Part shown: piece after piece, positions 8,330-15,859 of the stretch
Layout of the letters: every line of letters starts with the position of its first letter
How positions within the stretch are numbered: the stretch's first letter is position 1
Assembly: GCF_002799155.1 (NCBI RefSeq)
Contig: NZ_NERD01000002.1
Coordinates: forward strand, 1,178,001 to 1,242,000
Length of the DNA stretch: 64,000 bases
Origin: Stenotrophomonas maltophilia
GTDB taxonomy: Bacteria > Pseudomonadota > Gammaproteobacteria > Xanthomonadales > Xanthomonadaceae
Reading direction: 5' to 3'
Made by a program: the position numbers and the translations under genes
The notes under the pieces: generated by a model
Told to the model about the DNA's origin: nothing
Database searches by the model: none
Seen by the model: only the letters and a program-made list of their open reading frames with translations

Positions 8330-9672
8330 CGTGCAGCCTCCTGCGGAACGTAGTGCACCGGCTTGTCGCGCACCACCCGGCGCATGCGCGCCACGTCGAC
8401 CTCGCTCACCGCGCTGGCCTGGTTGCCCCAGCTGCTGCGGATGAAGGTCAGGATCTGTGCCAGTTGCGCATTCGGCAGCTGCTCGAAGCCAGGCATGGTG
8501 AAGGCCATGCGGTCGTGCGGGGTAAGCGGCGTGCGTCCGCCGATCAGGGTCACCTGTACCAGTGAACTGGGATCATCGGCGAACACGATCGAGTTGCCGG
8601 CCAGGGCCGGATAGACGCGGGGCATGCCACGGCCGTCGGCACGGTGGCAGGCCTGGCAGTGCTCGGCATAGGCGAGCGAACCGGCAACACGGTAGTCGCC
8701 GCTGCGCAGTGCGGCCGTGGTGGTGTCGGTACCGGGTGACCACTGGGCACTGCGGCCCTCACGCGCGGGCAGCTGTTTCAGGTAGCGCGCCATGGCCAGC
8801 AGGTCAGCGTCGGACAGGTACTGCGTGCTGTGCTCGACCACGTCGGCCATGCCACCGAAGGCCGCCGAGCGATCGGTGCGTCCGGTACGAAGGAAGTCGA
8901 CGATCTCACCCTCGCTCCAGCTGGCCAGGCCGGTCGATTCATTGCGCAGGTTCTTCGCGTACCAGCCTTCCAGCACCGAGCCGGACAGGAACTGGCGGCT
9001 GCCATCATCGGCCATCTCCTTTTCCTGGAACGCCAGCCCGCGTGGCGTGTGGCAGGCGCCGCAGTGGGCCAGGCCTTCCACCAGTTCGGCGCCGCGCTGC
9101 TGGCCGGCATCCAGCGCTGGATCCGGGCGGAAGCTGCGCGGGCGTGCAAACAGCATTTGCCACCAGGCCAGTGGCCAGCGCATGTTGGCCGGCCATGGAA
9201 TGGTGCTGTCGGCGTTGTCCTGTTTCACCGGCTGCACCGAACCCATGAAATAGGCGTACAGCGCCTTGATCTCGGCATCGCTGGCGATCACGTACGAGGC
9301 GTACGGCATCGCCGGATACAGCGGCTGGCCATCATGGCGGATGCCACGGCGCACCGCGCGTTCGAAGTCGGCGTAGTCGTAGGCACCGATGCCGGTGTCC
9401 GCATCGGGCGTGATGTTGGTCGAGTAGATCGTGCCCATCGGTGTCTGCATGCCCAGGCCACCGGCGAACGGCTTGCCGCCCGGCGCGGTGTGGCACGCCG
9501 CGCAGTCGGCCGCGCGCGACAGGTACTGCCCCTGCGCGATCAGTGCCGGGTCGTGGATGTCGACCTGCGCCATCTGCCGCGGTGCGAACCAGTAGGGCGT
9601 GCTGCGGGCGATGCCGTAGGCGGCGGCCACGGTGGCGGCCAGGGCAATGGCGAGCTTGAACGAGGTGCGCAT
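8326..9672 (-). CDS. Triheme membrane-anchored cytochrome c (AdhB-like)
   Basis: This 448-residue protein has an N-terminal hydrophobic segment and three CxxCH sites: CAACH (57-61), a middle CGACH followed by TPRG, and a C-terminal CQACH. The arrangement resembles cytochrome subunits of alcohol and gluconate dehydrogenases, but no dehydrogenase large subunit is nearby. It is transcribed before the TsdA-like cytochrome and overlaps it by four bases, so it is probably that protein's electron partner. I chose the ATG at 9672. The longer TTG option at 9720 lies inside a perfect FNR palindrome. No Shine-Dalgarno sequence is evident before the ATG. Confidence 0.82.
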   Translation of the reverse strand: MRTSFKLAIALAATVAAAYGIARSTPYWFAPRQMAQVDIHDPALIAQGQYLSRAADCAACHTAPGGKPFAGGLGMQTPMGTIYSTNITPDADTGIGAYDYADFERAVRRGIRHDGQPLYPAMPYASYVIASDAEIKALYAYFMGSVQPVKQDNADSTIPWPANMRWPLAWWQMLFARPRSFRPDPALDAGQQRGAELVEGLAHCGACHTPRGLAFQEKEMADDGSRQFLSGSVLEGWYAKNLRNESTGLASWSEGEIVDFLRTGRTDRSAAFGGMADVVEHSTQYLSDADLLAMARYLKQLPAREGRSAQWSPGTDTTTAALRSGDYRVAGSLAYAEHCQACHRADGRGMPRVYPALAGNSIVFADDPSSLVQVTLIGGRTPLTPHDRMAFTMPGFEQLPNAQLAQILTFIRSSWGNQASAVSEVDVARMRRVVRDKPVHYVPQEAAR

Positions 9673-9706
9673 GGCGGCACTGTGGGCAATCCCGCATGCG
9701 TGTTCA

Positions 9707-9720
9707 TTGATCCGGATCAA
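9707..9720. promoter_or_regulatory. Perfect FNR/ANR-type box
   Basis: The sequence TTGATCCGGATCAA is an exact match to the FNR-family consensus TTGAT-N4-ATCAA. It lies just upstream of the two cytochrome genes, which read leftward, and its centre is 41.5 bases from their chosen ATG. Oxygen-responsive control of the cytochrome operon is the natural reading. Confidence 0.8.
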
Positions 9721-9857
9721 TGACTGAACGGATACGGCTTGTACACCAAGCTGAATCGTTCCTGCGCTGTCATCAAGTCGTCATCCGTGCGCGATAGATG
9801 ACCGGCCTATCGGGGAGTTAACGTCTCGGCCTGCCTGATTCACCCCTATGACGTCAT

Positions 9858-10976
9858 ATGAAGCGCCTGCTGCTGTTGTTGCTGGCGTGCGCCGGCCTGT
9901 GGCTGGCTGCATGCTCCTCCTCGATGAATGCTGCTTCCACCTCGCTCGCCGATCGGCTGATTGCGCCAGGTGGTGTGTCGACCCTGCTTGATCGCCCGCG
10001 CATCGCCGCGGCCATTGCCGAACTACCGAACCGCAATGGCTTCGCGCCGGGCCGCGATGGGGTGCCGATCTTCTGGCGTGTGTTCGATCCCGGCGATTAC
10101 GGCGCGCGTTACCACTACTTGCCGCAGCGCCACGAGAACGGACTGCCGCTGGATACCGGCCTGAGCGTGGCCGTGCCGCAGCCGTTCCAAGCGCAGGCGC
10201 CGCGCGGCACCGTGGTGCTGCTGCATGGCTGGATGATGAACGGTGATTCGATGCTGCCATGGTCGCTGCAGCTGGCCGAATCCGGGTATCGCGTGATCAC
10301 CCTCGACCTGCGCAACCATGGCCAGTCCGGTGCCGGCCCCTCCGGCTATGGCACCTATGAATCCGATGACGTGGTCGATGTGATCGGTGAGCTGCGCGCG
10401 CGCGGCGAAGTGACCGGGCCGCTGTACCTGTTCGGTGTGTCCTACGGCGCGGCCACGGCGGTTTTCACCGCCGACAAGCTGGGCGACCAGGTGCAAGGCG
10501 TGGTGGCGATGGAATCGTTCGCCAACGCTGGCGTGGCGATCCGTACCATGATCCCGCACCTGATGGGGCTGCAGCCGGAGGGCCTGAAGGCGCAGGCGGT
10601 GGCCTCGTACGCGCGCTGGCGCTATGGCGGCCAGGACATCAACCAGGTGATCGCCGCCGCCAGCCGCCGCATCGACGTCGATCTGGACCGCGTGGACGTG
10701 GCGCGTGCGCTGGCCGATACCCACGCCTGCGTGCTGCTGCTGCACGGGCAGCGCGATCAGCATATCCCGGTCAGCCAGGGACGCGAGCTTGCGCAGGCCA
10801 ACCCGCGCGCGCACTACATCGAAATGCGCGGCGAGGACCACATCACCCTGCCGTTGCGGCTGGACCTGCTGGCGGGGGTGGTCGATGACTGGATGGCGCG
10901 CGACGAGCACCATCCGCAGAGTGCCTGCCCGGCCCCACAGCTGCCTGCCCAGGCCGAGTGGCTGGCGCGCAGCTGA
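9858..10976 (+). CDS. Alpha/beta hydrolase lipoprotein
   Basis: This 372-residue protein starts with a lipoprotein signal whose lipobox is L16-A17-A18-C19, so it is probably anchored in a membrane facing the periplasm. The alpha/beta-hydrolase fold is indicated by LLHGWMMNG (oxyanion region), the nucleophile elbow GVSYG with Ser196, the acid-region stretch LLHGQRDQHIP, and a late His in EDHITLP. No clear ribosome-binding site precedes the ATG. It is divergent from the cytochrome genes, with 137 bases between the FNR box and its start. The natural ester or amide substrate is unknown. Confidence 0.82.
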   Translation: MKRLLLLLLACAGLWLAACSSSMNAASTSLADRLIAPGGVSTLLDRPRIAAAIAELPNRNGFAPGRDGVPIFWRVFDPGDYGARYHYLPQRHENGLPLDTGLSVAVPQPFQAQAPRGTVVLLHGWMMNGDSMLPWSLQLAESGYRVITLDLRNHGQSGAGPSGYGTYESDDVVDVIGELRARGEVTGPLYLFGVSYGAATAVFTADKLGDQVQGVVAMESFANAGVAIRTMIPHLMGLQPEGLKAQAVASYARWRYGGQDINQVIAAASRRIDVDLDRVDVARALADTHACVLLLHGQRDQHIPVSQGRELAQANPRAHYIEMRGEDHITLPLRLDLLAGVVDDWMARDEHHPQSACPAPQLPAQAEWLARS

Positions 10977-10977
10977 G

Positions 10978-11055
10978 AAAAAGGGGACGGAGGGGATTAA
11001 GTCGTTTCCCGCACACTTGCGCTAGAAACGACTTAATCCCCTCCGTCCCCTTTTT
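10978..11055. terminator. Perfect 30-bp hairpin, bidirectional terminator/repeat (family A)
   Basis: Two 30-base arms (10978-11007 and 11026-11055) are exact reverse complements around an 18-base loop. The arms begin and end in runs of A and T, so the hairpin could stop transcription from both sides. It lies between the convergent hydrolase and MFS genes. A diverged copy lies at 51278-51344. Confidence 0.85.
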
Positions 11056-11058
11056 CTG

Positions 11059-12198
11059 TCAGGCCACCCGTCTTGCCAGCGAGCGCGCAGACGCCGCGAC
11101 GCCCAGCAGCAGCGCGGCCACGCACAGGAAGGCGAAGCCGAGGCTGGTGGCGTGTGCCAGTGCGCCGATCGCTGCCGGGCCGGCGAGGATGCCGGCGTAA
11201 CCCAGCGTGGTCACCGCGGTGATGGCGATGCTCTCCGGCATCACCCGCTGTTGCCCCGCCATCGAGAACAACGCCGGCACGATGTTGGCGCAGCCCAGCC
11301 CGACCAGTACGTAGCCGGCCAGCGCCACCGGGAACGACGGTACCAGCGTGGCCAAGGTGAAGCCGGCTGCAGCGGTGATGCCACCGATGACCAGGGTGCG
11401 GGTCCGGCCGAGGCGCTCGACGATGCCGTCGCCGAGCAGGCGCATCGCGGTCATCGCCAGGGTGAACAGCGCGAAGCCGGCACCAGCCTGGTCACGCGGC
11501 ACCTGCCGCACGTCGGTGAGGAACACCGCGCTCCAGTCCAGCATCGAGCCCTCGGCGAGGAACACCACGAAGGCCAGCACGCCGATGAACAGCACCACGC
11601 CGTGCGGCAGCGCCAGCAGTGGGCCTTCGTGCAGTATCCGTTGCGGGCGCCAGTGCGGTGCCGACAGCACCGCGACCAGCAGCAGTGCCGCCACCGAAAC
11701 CAGCGCGGCCAGCCACAACGGCGTACCCAGGATCAGCAGGCCGGTCATGCAGCCGGCACCGACGAAACCGCCGATGCTGTAGAAGGCGTGGAAGCCGGAC
11801 ATCATCGCGCGCCCGGCGTCGCGCTCGACCGCTACGGCCTGCATGTTCATCGCACAATCCAGCGCGCCGACGCCGGCACCGAATACGAAAAGCGCCGCAC
11901 CCAGTGCCACGGGTGAGGGCGCCAGCACCAGCAAGGGCAGGGCACACAGCATCATCGCGCAGGTGATCACCATCACCCGGCGGCAGCCCAGCCGCCCCGT
12001 CAACGCACCTGCCAGCGGCATCGCCAGCAACGAGCCCAGGCCGAGGCACAGCAGTACCGCGCCGAGGCTGGCATCGGACAGCCCGGCCTTGGCCTTGGCA
12101 AAGGGCACCATCGGCGCCCATGCGGCCGTGGCGAATCCGGGAATGAAGAAGGCGGCGCGGGTGGCGTGCTGCTGGGCACGTGGGGATGAAGGCGTCAT
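11059..12198 (-). CDS. MFS transporter (YbjJ-like)
   Basis: This 379-residue integral membrane protein has about twelve hydrophobic segments and the major-facilitator layout. GALTGRLGCRRVM after helix 2 corresponds to the family A-motif region. The sequence resembles the YbjJ-type group of MFS proteins, whose substrates are poorly defined. It stands alone between two terminators, converging with the lipoprotein hydrolase. The ATG at 12198 is the first in-frame start. No substrate can be inferred. Confidence 0.8.
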   Translation of the reverse strand: MTPSSPRAQQHATRAAFFIPGFATAAWAPMVPFAKAKAGLSDASLGAVLLCLGLGSLLAMPLAGALTGRLGCRRVMVITCAMMLCALPLLVLAPSPVALGAALFVFGAGVGALDCAMNMQAVAVERDAGRAMMSGFHAFYSIGGFVGAGCMTGLLILGTPLWLAALVSVAALLLVAVLSAPHWRPQRILHEGPLLALPHGVVLFIGVLAFVVFLAEGSMLDWSAVFLTDVRQVPRDQAGAGFALFTLAMTAMRLLGDGIVERLGRTRTLVIGGITAAAGFTLATLVPSFPVALAGYVLVGLGCANIVPALFSMAGQQRVMPESIAITAVTTLGYAGILAGPAAIGALAHATSLGFAFLCVAALLLGVAASARSLARRVA

Positions 12199-12450
12199 GC
12201 GGATGCGAAGCTCAAGAGAGCATCCATGAAAACGATTTCAGGCTGGGCCTGCAAGTGCCTTGCGTGACATCGGGTGACGCATACGATTGCAGTGACCCGA
12301 TTGCGTCACGAGCGATTAACGCCACGCACGGACAGTGGGTGCACGGTCGGCATTCCGCTGGCCGCTGTCGCAGGCCTGTACATGAGCATGACGGTGGTGA
12401 TCTGGAAGGCGCCGCTGGCCAGTACGTCCGGTGATGTTCTGCACAGAAGC
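12199..12450. other. Intergenic stretch without a supported gene
   Basis: This gap of about 250 bases holds the MFS promoter region and no supported gene. A short plus-strand frame from 12385 begins MTVVIWKAPLA, which looks protein-like for about 20 residues and then degrades into the pirin gene. It may be a remnant of a lost coding sequence, but this is weak. Confidence 0.3.
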
Positions 12451-12478
12451 GCCCGCGATGTTCTGCAGCATCGCGGGC
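12451..12478 (-). terminator. Terminator of the pirin gene
   Basis: A 10-bp GC-rich stem (12451-12460 paired with 12469-12478) with an 8-base loop lies eight bases beyond the pirin stop. It has no long U tract on the minus strand. Confidence 0.6.
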
Positions 12479-12485
12479 GTTGCGG

Positions 12486-13187
12486 TTACAGCGGCAGGTC
12501 GAACACCAGCACTTCGGCATCATTGCCGTTTTCCAGGGTCAGCTGTGCTTCGTCGCTGACCTGCAGCGCATCACCGGCTTCCAGGGTGATGCCATTGACC
12601 TGCAGCTGGCCGCGGGCTACCTGCACATAGGCGCCACGGCCGTTGCCGAGCGCGTGGTGCAGCTTCTGGCCACCATCGAGGATGGTGGCGAAGATGCGGG
12701 CATCCTGGTGGATGCGCAGCGAACCATCGGCACCGTCCGGCGAGGCGATCAGGCGCAGTTGGCCGCGCTTGGTTTCCGGAGCAAAGTGGGTCTCCTCGTA
12801 GGACGGCGTGATGTTCTCGGTGTCGGGGAAGATCCAGATCTGCAGGAAGTGCACGGTTTCGTCGGCCGAGTGGTTGAACTCGCTGTGGCTGACACCGCTG
12901 CCGGCGCTCATGCGCTGCACGTCGCCGTAGCGCAGCACCGAGCCGGTGCCCATCGAGTCCTTGTGCTCCAGCGCGCCGCCCAGCACATAGGAAACGATCT
13001 CCATGTTGCTGTGGCTGTGGGTGCCGAAGCCCTGGCCGCCAATCACTTTGTCTTCGTTGATCACCCGCAGCGGGCCGAAGCTGACGTAGCGGGGGTCGTA
13101 GTAGTTGGCGAAGGAGAAGGTATGGCGCGAGGACAGCCAGCCATGCTCGGCCAGGCCACGGGTAGCGCTCTTGCGGATCTGCAGCAT
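12486..13187 (-). CDS. Pirin family protein (YhaK-like bicupin)
   Basis: This 233-residue cupin protein contains GFGTHSHSNMEIVSYVLGG, the pirin metal-binding stretch, close to E. coli YhaK. The ATG at 13187 is preceded by AAGGAG at good spacing. Pirins of this type have been linked to quercetinase activity or redox sensing, but the reaction here is not known. It is divergent from a LysR-type regulator with 140 bases between them, the usual layout for a regulator and its target. Confidence 0.88.
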   Translation of the reverse strand: MLQIRKSATRGLAEHGWLSSRHTFSFANYYDPRYVSFGPLRVINEDKVIGGQGFGTHSHSNMEIVSYVLGGALEHKDSMGTGSVLRYGDVQRMSAGSGVSHSEFNHSADETVHFLQIWIFPDTENITPSYEETHFAPETKRGQLRLIASPDGADGSLRIHQDARIFATILDGGQKLHHALGNGRGAYVQVARGQLQVNGITLEAGDALQVSDEAQLTLENGNDAEVLVFDLPL

Positions 13188-13327
13188 GATGGAATCTCCT
13201 TGTTCGATGTTTTCGATGGGGCGGGGTGGGCTGGTAGTCGCCGTGTTTCCCCGTTGGAGAGAAGTATCCGCTTGCGCCTGGGGTTTGAAAAACGGATAGT
13301 TTTGACAGCCATCATCGAAAAATTCGA

Positions 13328-14248
13328 ATGCTCAAGCTCAGCCTCGATGCCCTGCAGATCCTGGACGCCATCGACCGCCGCGGCTCGTTCGCCGGCGCCG
13401 GCAAGGCCCTGCACAAGGTGCCTTCGACCATCTCCTACACCGTGGCCAAGCTGGAGGAAGACCTCGGCGTCCAGTTGTTCGACCGCGTCGGCCCGCGTGC
13501 CGAACCGACCGAGGCCGGACGCGCCCTGCTGGACGAGGGGCGGCATCTGCTGCGCGCGGCCCGCGAGCTGGAGCTGCGGGTGCGCCGGGTGGCGTCGGGC
13601 TGGGAGACCGAACTGACCCTGGCGGTGGACTCGGTGTTCCCGACCTGGCTGCTGGGGCCGGACATCGCGGCGTTTCGTGAGGCGGAGGCGCCGACACGGC
13701 TGCGGCTGATCGGCGAGGCCCTGTCCGGCACCTGGGAGGCTCTGCTGGACCGCCGTGCCGACCTGCTGGTCGGTGCACCGGGCGAGGGACCCAGTGGCGG
13801 CGGCTATGTGGTCGAGCCGCTGGGCACGGTGGAGTTCGTGTTCGCGGTCGCGCCGGATCATCCGTTGGCCAACGTGCCGGGCGTGCTCGGTCGCGAGCAG
13901 CTGGTCGAGCACTGCGCGATCGCCGTTTCTGATTCGGCGCGGCGGCTGCTGCCGCGCACGGTGGGCCTGTTGATGGGGCAGGAGATGCTGACCGTGCCGG
14001 ACATGGCCAGCAAGCTGAAGCTGCAATGCCAAGGCGTGGGCTTCGGCTTCCTTCCCGAGCCGTGCGCGCGCGCGGCGGTGGCGCGGGGCCAACTGGTGAT
14101 CCGCGAGGTGGAGGAGCACAAGCCGGAGGAAACCTTCTGGCTGGCCTGGCGCACCGGTGAGGATGGCGCCGCACTACGCTGGTGGCGCGAGCGCCTGCGC
14201 AGGCCTGGGCTGTTGTCGCAGTGGTGGCAGTCAATGGCCAGGGGGTAG
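13328..14248 (+). CDS. LysR-family transcriptional regulator
   Basis: This 306-residue regulator has an N-terminal winged helix-turn-helix (GKALHKVPSTISYTVAKLEE) and a LysR effector-binding domain. It is divergent from the pirin gene and probably controls the shared promoter region between 13188 and 13327. The inducer is unknown. Confidence 0.9.
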   Translation: MLKLSLDALQILDAIDRRGSFAGAGKALHKVPSTISYTVAKLEEDLGVQLFDRVGPRAEPTEAGRALLDEGRHLLRAARELELRVRRVASGWETELTLAVDSVFPTWLLGPDIAAFREAEAPTRLRLIGEALSGTWEALLDRRADLLVGAPGEGPSGGGYVVEPLGTVEFVFAVAPDHPLANVPGVLGREQLVEHCAIAVSDSARRLLPRTVGLLMGQEMLTVPDMASKLKLQCQGVGFGFLPEPCARAAVARGQLVIREVEEHKPEETFWLAWRTGEDGAALRWWRERLRRPGLLSQWWQSMARG

Positions 14249-14252
14249 GGGT

Positions 14253-14562
14253 ACGGCAGGGCTGCGCCCTGCACCCACTACGATCCAACAGCAACAGCAA
14301 CAGCAAAAGCTGGTTTCCTGAGGGATGGCGGGGTGGGTCCGGTTGCGGGAGACGCCGTAAACCCATCCGTGGGGGCTTGGCCGCGGCTTGCTCGTGTGCG
14401 CAGGACTGCGCACACGAGCAAGCGGCTGCCAAGCCTACAGGGACGTACTTGCGGCGTCCCCGCACTCCTACACCGCCCCACCAACCCACGGAATGCCAGC
14501 TTTTGCTGCTGCCGTTGCCTTGGCTTGAGGCATCTGCGGGTGCAGGGCGCAGCCCTGCCGAA
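14253..14562. repeat. About 310-bp imperfect inverted repeat (family L, copy 1)
   Basis: The stretch between the LysR gene and the tRNA terminator is one large near-palindrome. The outer arms are GCAGGGCTGCGCCCTGC-like at 14255-14275 and about 14538-14560. The inner arms are the repeat TTGCTCGTGTGCGCAG and its complement around 14388-14421. Each half carries the core GACGCCG-(C/T)AA...TCC-TG-GGCTT found in four other places here. It holds no supported gene; small open frames across it exist only because of base composition. Confidence 0.75.
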
Positions 14563-14572
14563 AAACACACAT

Positions 14573-14602
14573 AAAAAAACAGCAGGCCGAGGCCTGCTGT
14601 TT
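14573..14602 (-). terminator. Terminator of the tRNA-Arg cluster
   Basis: AACAGCAGGCC-GA-GGCCTGCTGTT forms an 11-bp stem, followed on the minus strand by a run of seven T. It ends the leftward tRNA transcript. Confidence 0.88.
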
Positions 14603-14610
14603 CGGTGTAA

Positions 14611-14687
14611 TGGTGCGCCCGGAGAGATTCGAACTCCCGACCGCCTGGTTCGTAGCCAGGTACTCTATCCAACTGAGCTACGGGCGC
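14611..14687 (-). tRNA. tRNA-Arg (ACG), third in cluster
   Basis: This 77-base gene includes CCA. The acceptor stem GCGCCCG pairs with CGGGCGC, and the anticodon loop is CTACGAA with anticodon ACG, decoded after A34-to-I editing. It is identical to the next two copies. Confidence 0.97.
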
Positions 14688-14719
14688 CAATTACATAAAC
14701 TTGTTGTGCTGACTGTGTA

Positions 14720-14796
14720 TGGTGCGCCCGGAGAGATTCGAACTCCCGACCGCCTGGTTCGTAGCCAGGTACTCTATCCAACTGAGCTACGGGCGC
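14720..14796 (-). tRNA. tRNA-Arg (ACG), second in cluster
   Basis: A second identical 77-base copy with encoded CCA and anticodon ACG, 32 bases upstream of the third. Confidence 0.97.
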
Positions 14797-14865
14797 GCGG
14801 TACACAATCAACGTGTTGCCAAATTTTACTGCATTCCCAGCGGCGGATGCTGGGAACCTGTCGAG

Positions 14866-14942
14866 TGGTGCGCCCGGAGAGATTCGAACTCCCGACCGCC
14901 TGGTTCGTAGCCAGGTACTCTATCCAACTGAGCTACGGGCGC
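14866..14942 (-). tRNA. tRNA-Arg (ACG), first in cluster, overlaps a CDS end
   Basis: First of three identical copies with encoded CCA. Its first ten bases (GCGCCCGTAG) also supply the last codons and TAG stop of the upstream hydrolase gene on the same strand. A short GGGAA/TTCCC-type hairpin (14833-14857) lies between this copy and the second. Confidence 0.97.
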
Positions 14943-15859
14943 CCTGCGACAGGAGCGGAATTATGCGGATGTCGGCGCGCATCGTCAACAGTTTTGTGAA
15001 AATTTTCATCCAACTGAATGAAAAAACTGTCAGCCACGGCATCCGGGGCCTTCAGCCAGGCGAAATGATCCGCGCGCGTGCCCAGTTCCTGCGCGGACAG
15101 CACGCGCAGCTGCGCGTCCACATTCGGCAGCTTCGCCAGCAACGTCTGCATCGATCCGGTCGGTGCCAACCAGTCGTGCTCCATCAGCACCGCCTGCGCG
15201 CTGCCATGCACGCGCGCCATCTGCGCATCGAGGTCTTCGTCCATTCCGACTGCGGCGTAGTGGTTGTTCAGGCCCACGCGCGCCCAGTCGGCGATCAGTC
15301 CGCGCGCTTCGGTGCCACCGAAGCCGAGGCGCCGACCATGCAGCACGCCCTGGCGCTGCGCGATCCACGGCAGGAAGCGGTAGACCAGCGGCAGCAGCCA
15401 GCCGCGCGGTGGCGGGAAGCCGCGCCAGAACGGTGAGCCGCTGGCCGCCAGCCACAGCCGGTTGAAATGCTGCGCATTGCGGCCGGCATGCACGCAGGCC
15501 AGCTGACCGCCGAGGCTGTGGCCACCGATGATCCAGGGCAGGGCGCCCGCCTCATCATCCGCCGCGGCAAGGACCGCCTGGCTGGCCGGCAGATCCTGTT
15601 CGAGTACTTCGCGATAGCCCCAGTCCTGCATGCGCGATGGGCGTAGCGAGCTGCTGCCATTGCCCCGCCACTCATGCAGGTACACCGCCACGCCTTTCGC
15701 CGCCAGCGCCAGCGCCAGCGGCAGGTAGTGGCGCGCGGCCACGCCCAGCGCCGGCAGCCACAGCAGGCGCGCGATGGGCTGTGCAGGCACGCACGCGATC
15801 ACTTCGTAGCGATGGCCATCGTCGCACTGCACGGCAAGGAGGGTCGGTGCCAGGCTCAT
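14933..15859 (-). CDS. Alpha/beta hydrolase ending inside tRNA-Arg
   Basis: This 308-residue hydrolase has a nucleophile elbow GGHSLGGQ and late acid and His regions (EHDWLAP, TRADHFAW). I chose the ATG at 15859 because upstream sequence belongs to thiD; the two genes overlap by four bases (ATGA). The reading frame continues into the 5' end of the first tRNA-Arg, whose bases 8-10 are its TAG stop. thiD, this gene and the three tRNAs read the same way and end at one terminator. RNase P processing of such a transcript would remove the stop codon. The substrate is unknown; Ser in GHSLG is presumed catalytic. Confidence 0.82.
   Translation of the reverse strand: MSLAPTLLAVQCDDGHRYEVIACVPAQPIARLLWLPALGVAARHYLPLALALAAKGVAVYLHEWRGNGSSSLRPSRMQDWGYREVLEQDLPASQAVLAAADDEAGALPWIIGGHSLGGQLACVHAGRNAQHFNRLWLAASGSPFWRGFPPPRGWLLPLVYRFLPWIAQRQGVLHGRRLGFGGTEARGLIADWARVGLNNHYAAVGMDEDLDAQMARVHGSAQAVLMEHDWLAPTGSMQTLLAKLPNVDAQLRVLSAQELGTRADHFAWLKAPDAVADSFFIQLDENFHKTVDDARRHPHNSAPVAGRP

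Noticed and set aside
9673..9720. Longer TTG start for the triheme cytochrome
   Set aside because: The TTG is part of the FNR palindrome and the extension would spoil the signal peptide.
14611..14942. Three near-identical 77-base units with spacers, resembling a repeat array
   Set aside because: They are tandem tRNA genes. Spacers are unequal and no cas genes are present, so this is not CRISPR.
14866..14942. tRNA-Arg as a phage or island attachment site
   Set aside because: No integrase, direct repeat of the tRNA end at distance, or foreign gene block was found nearby.
14610..14999. Open frames repeating a PERFELPTAWFVARYS-type peptide across the tRNA-Arg cluster
   Set aside because: They are plus-strand translations of the three antisense tRNA-Arg genes, a well-known annotation artefact.
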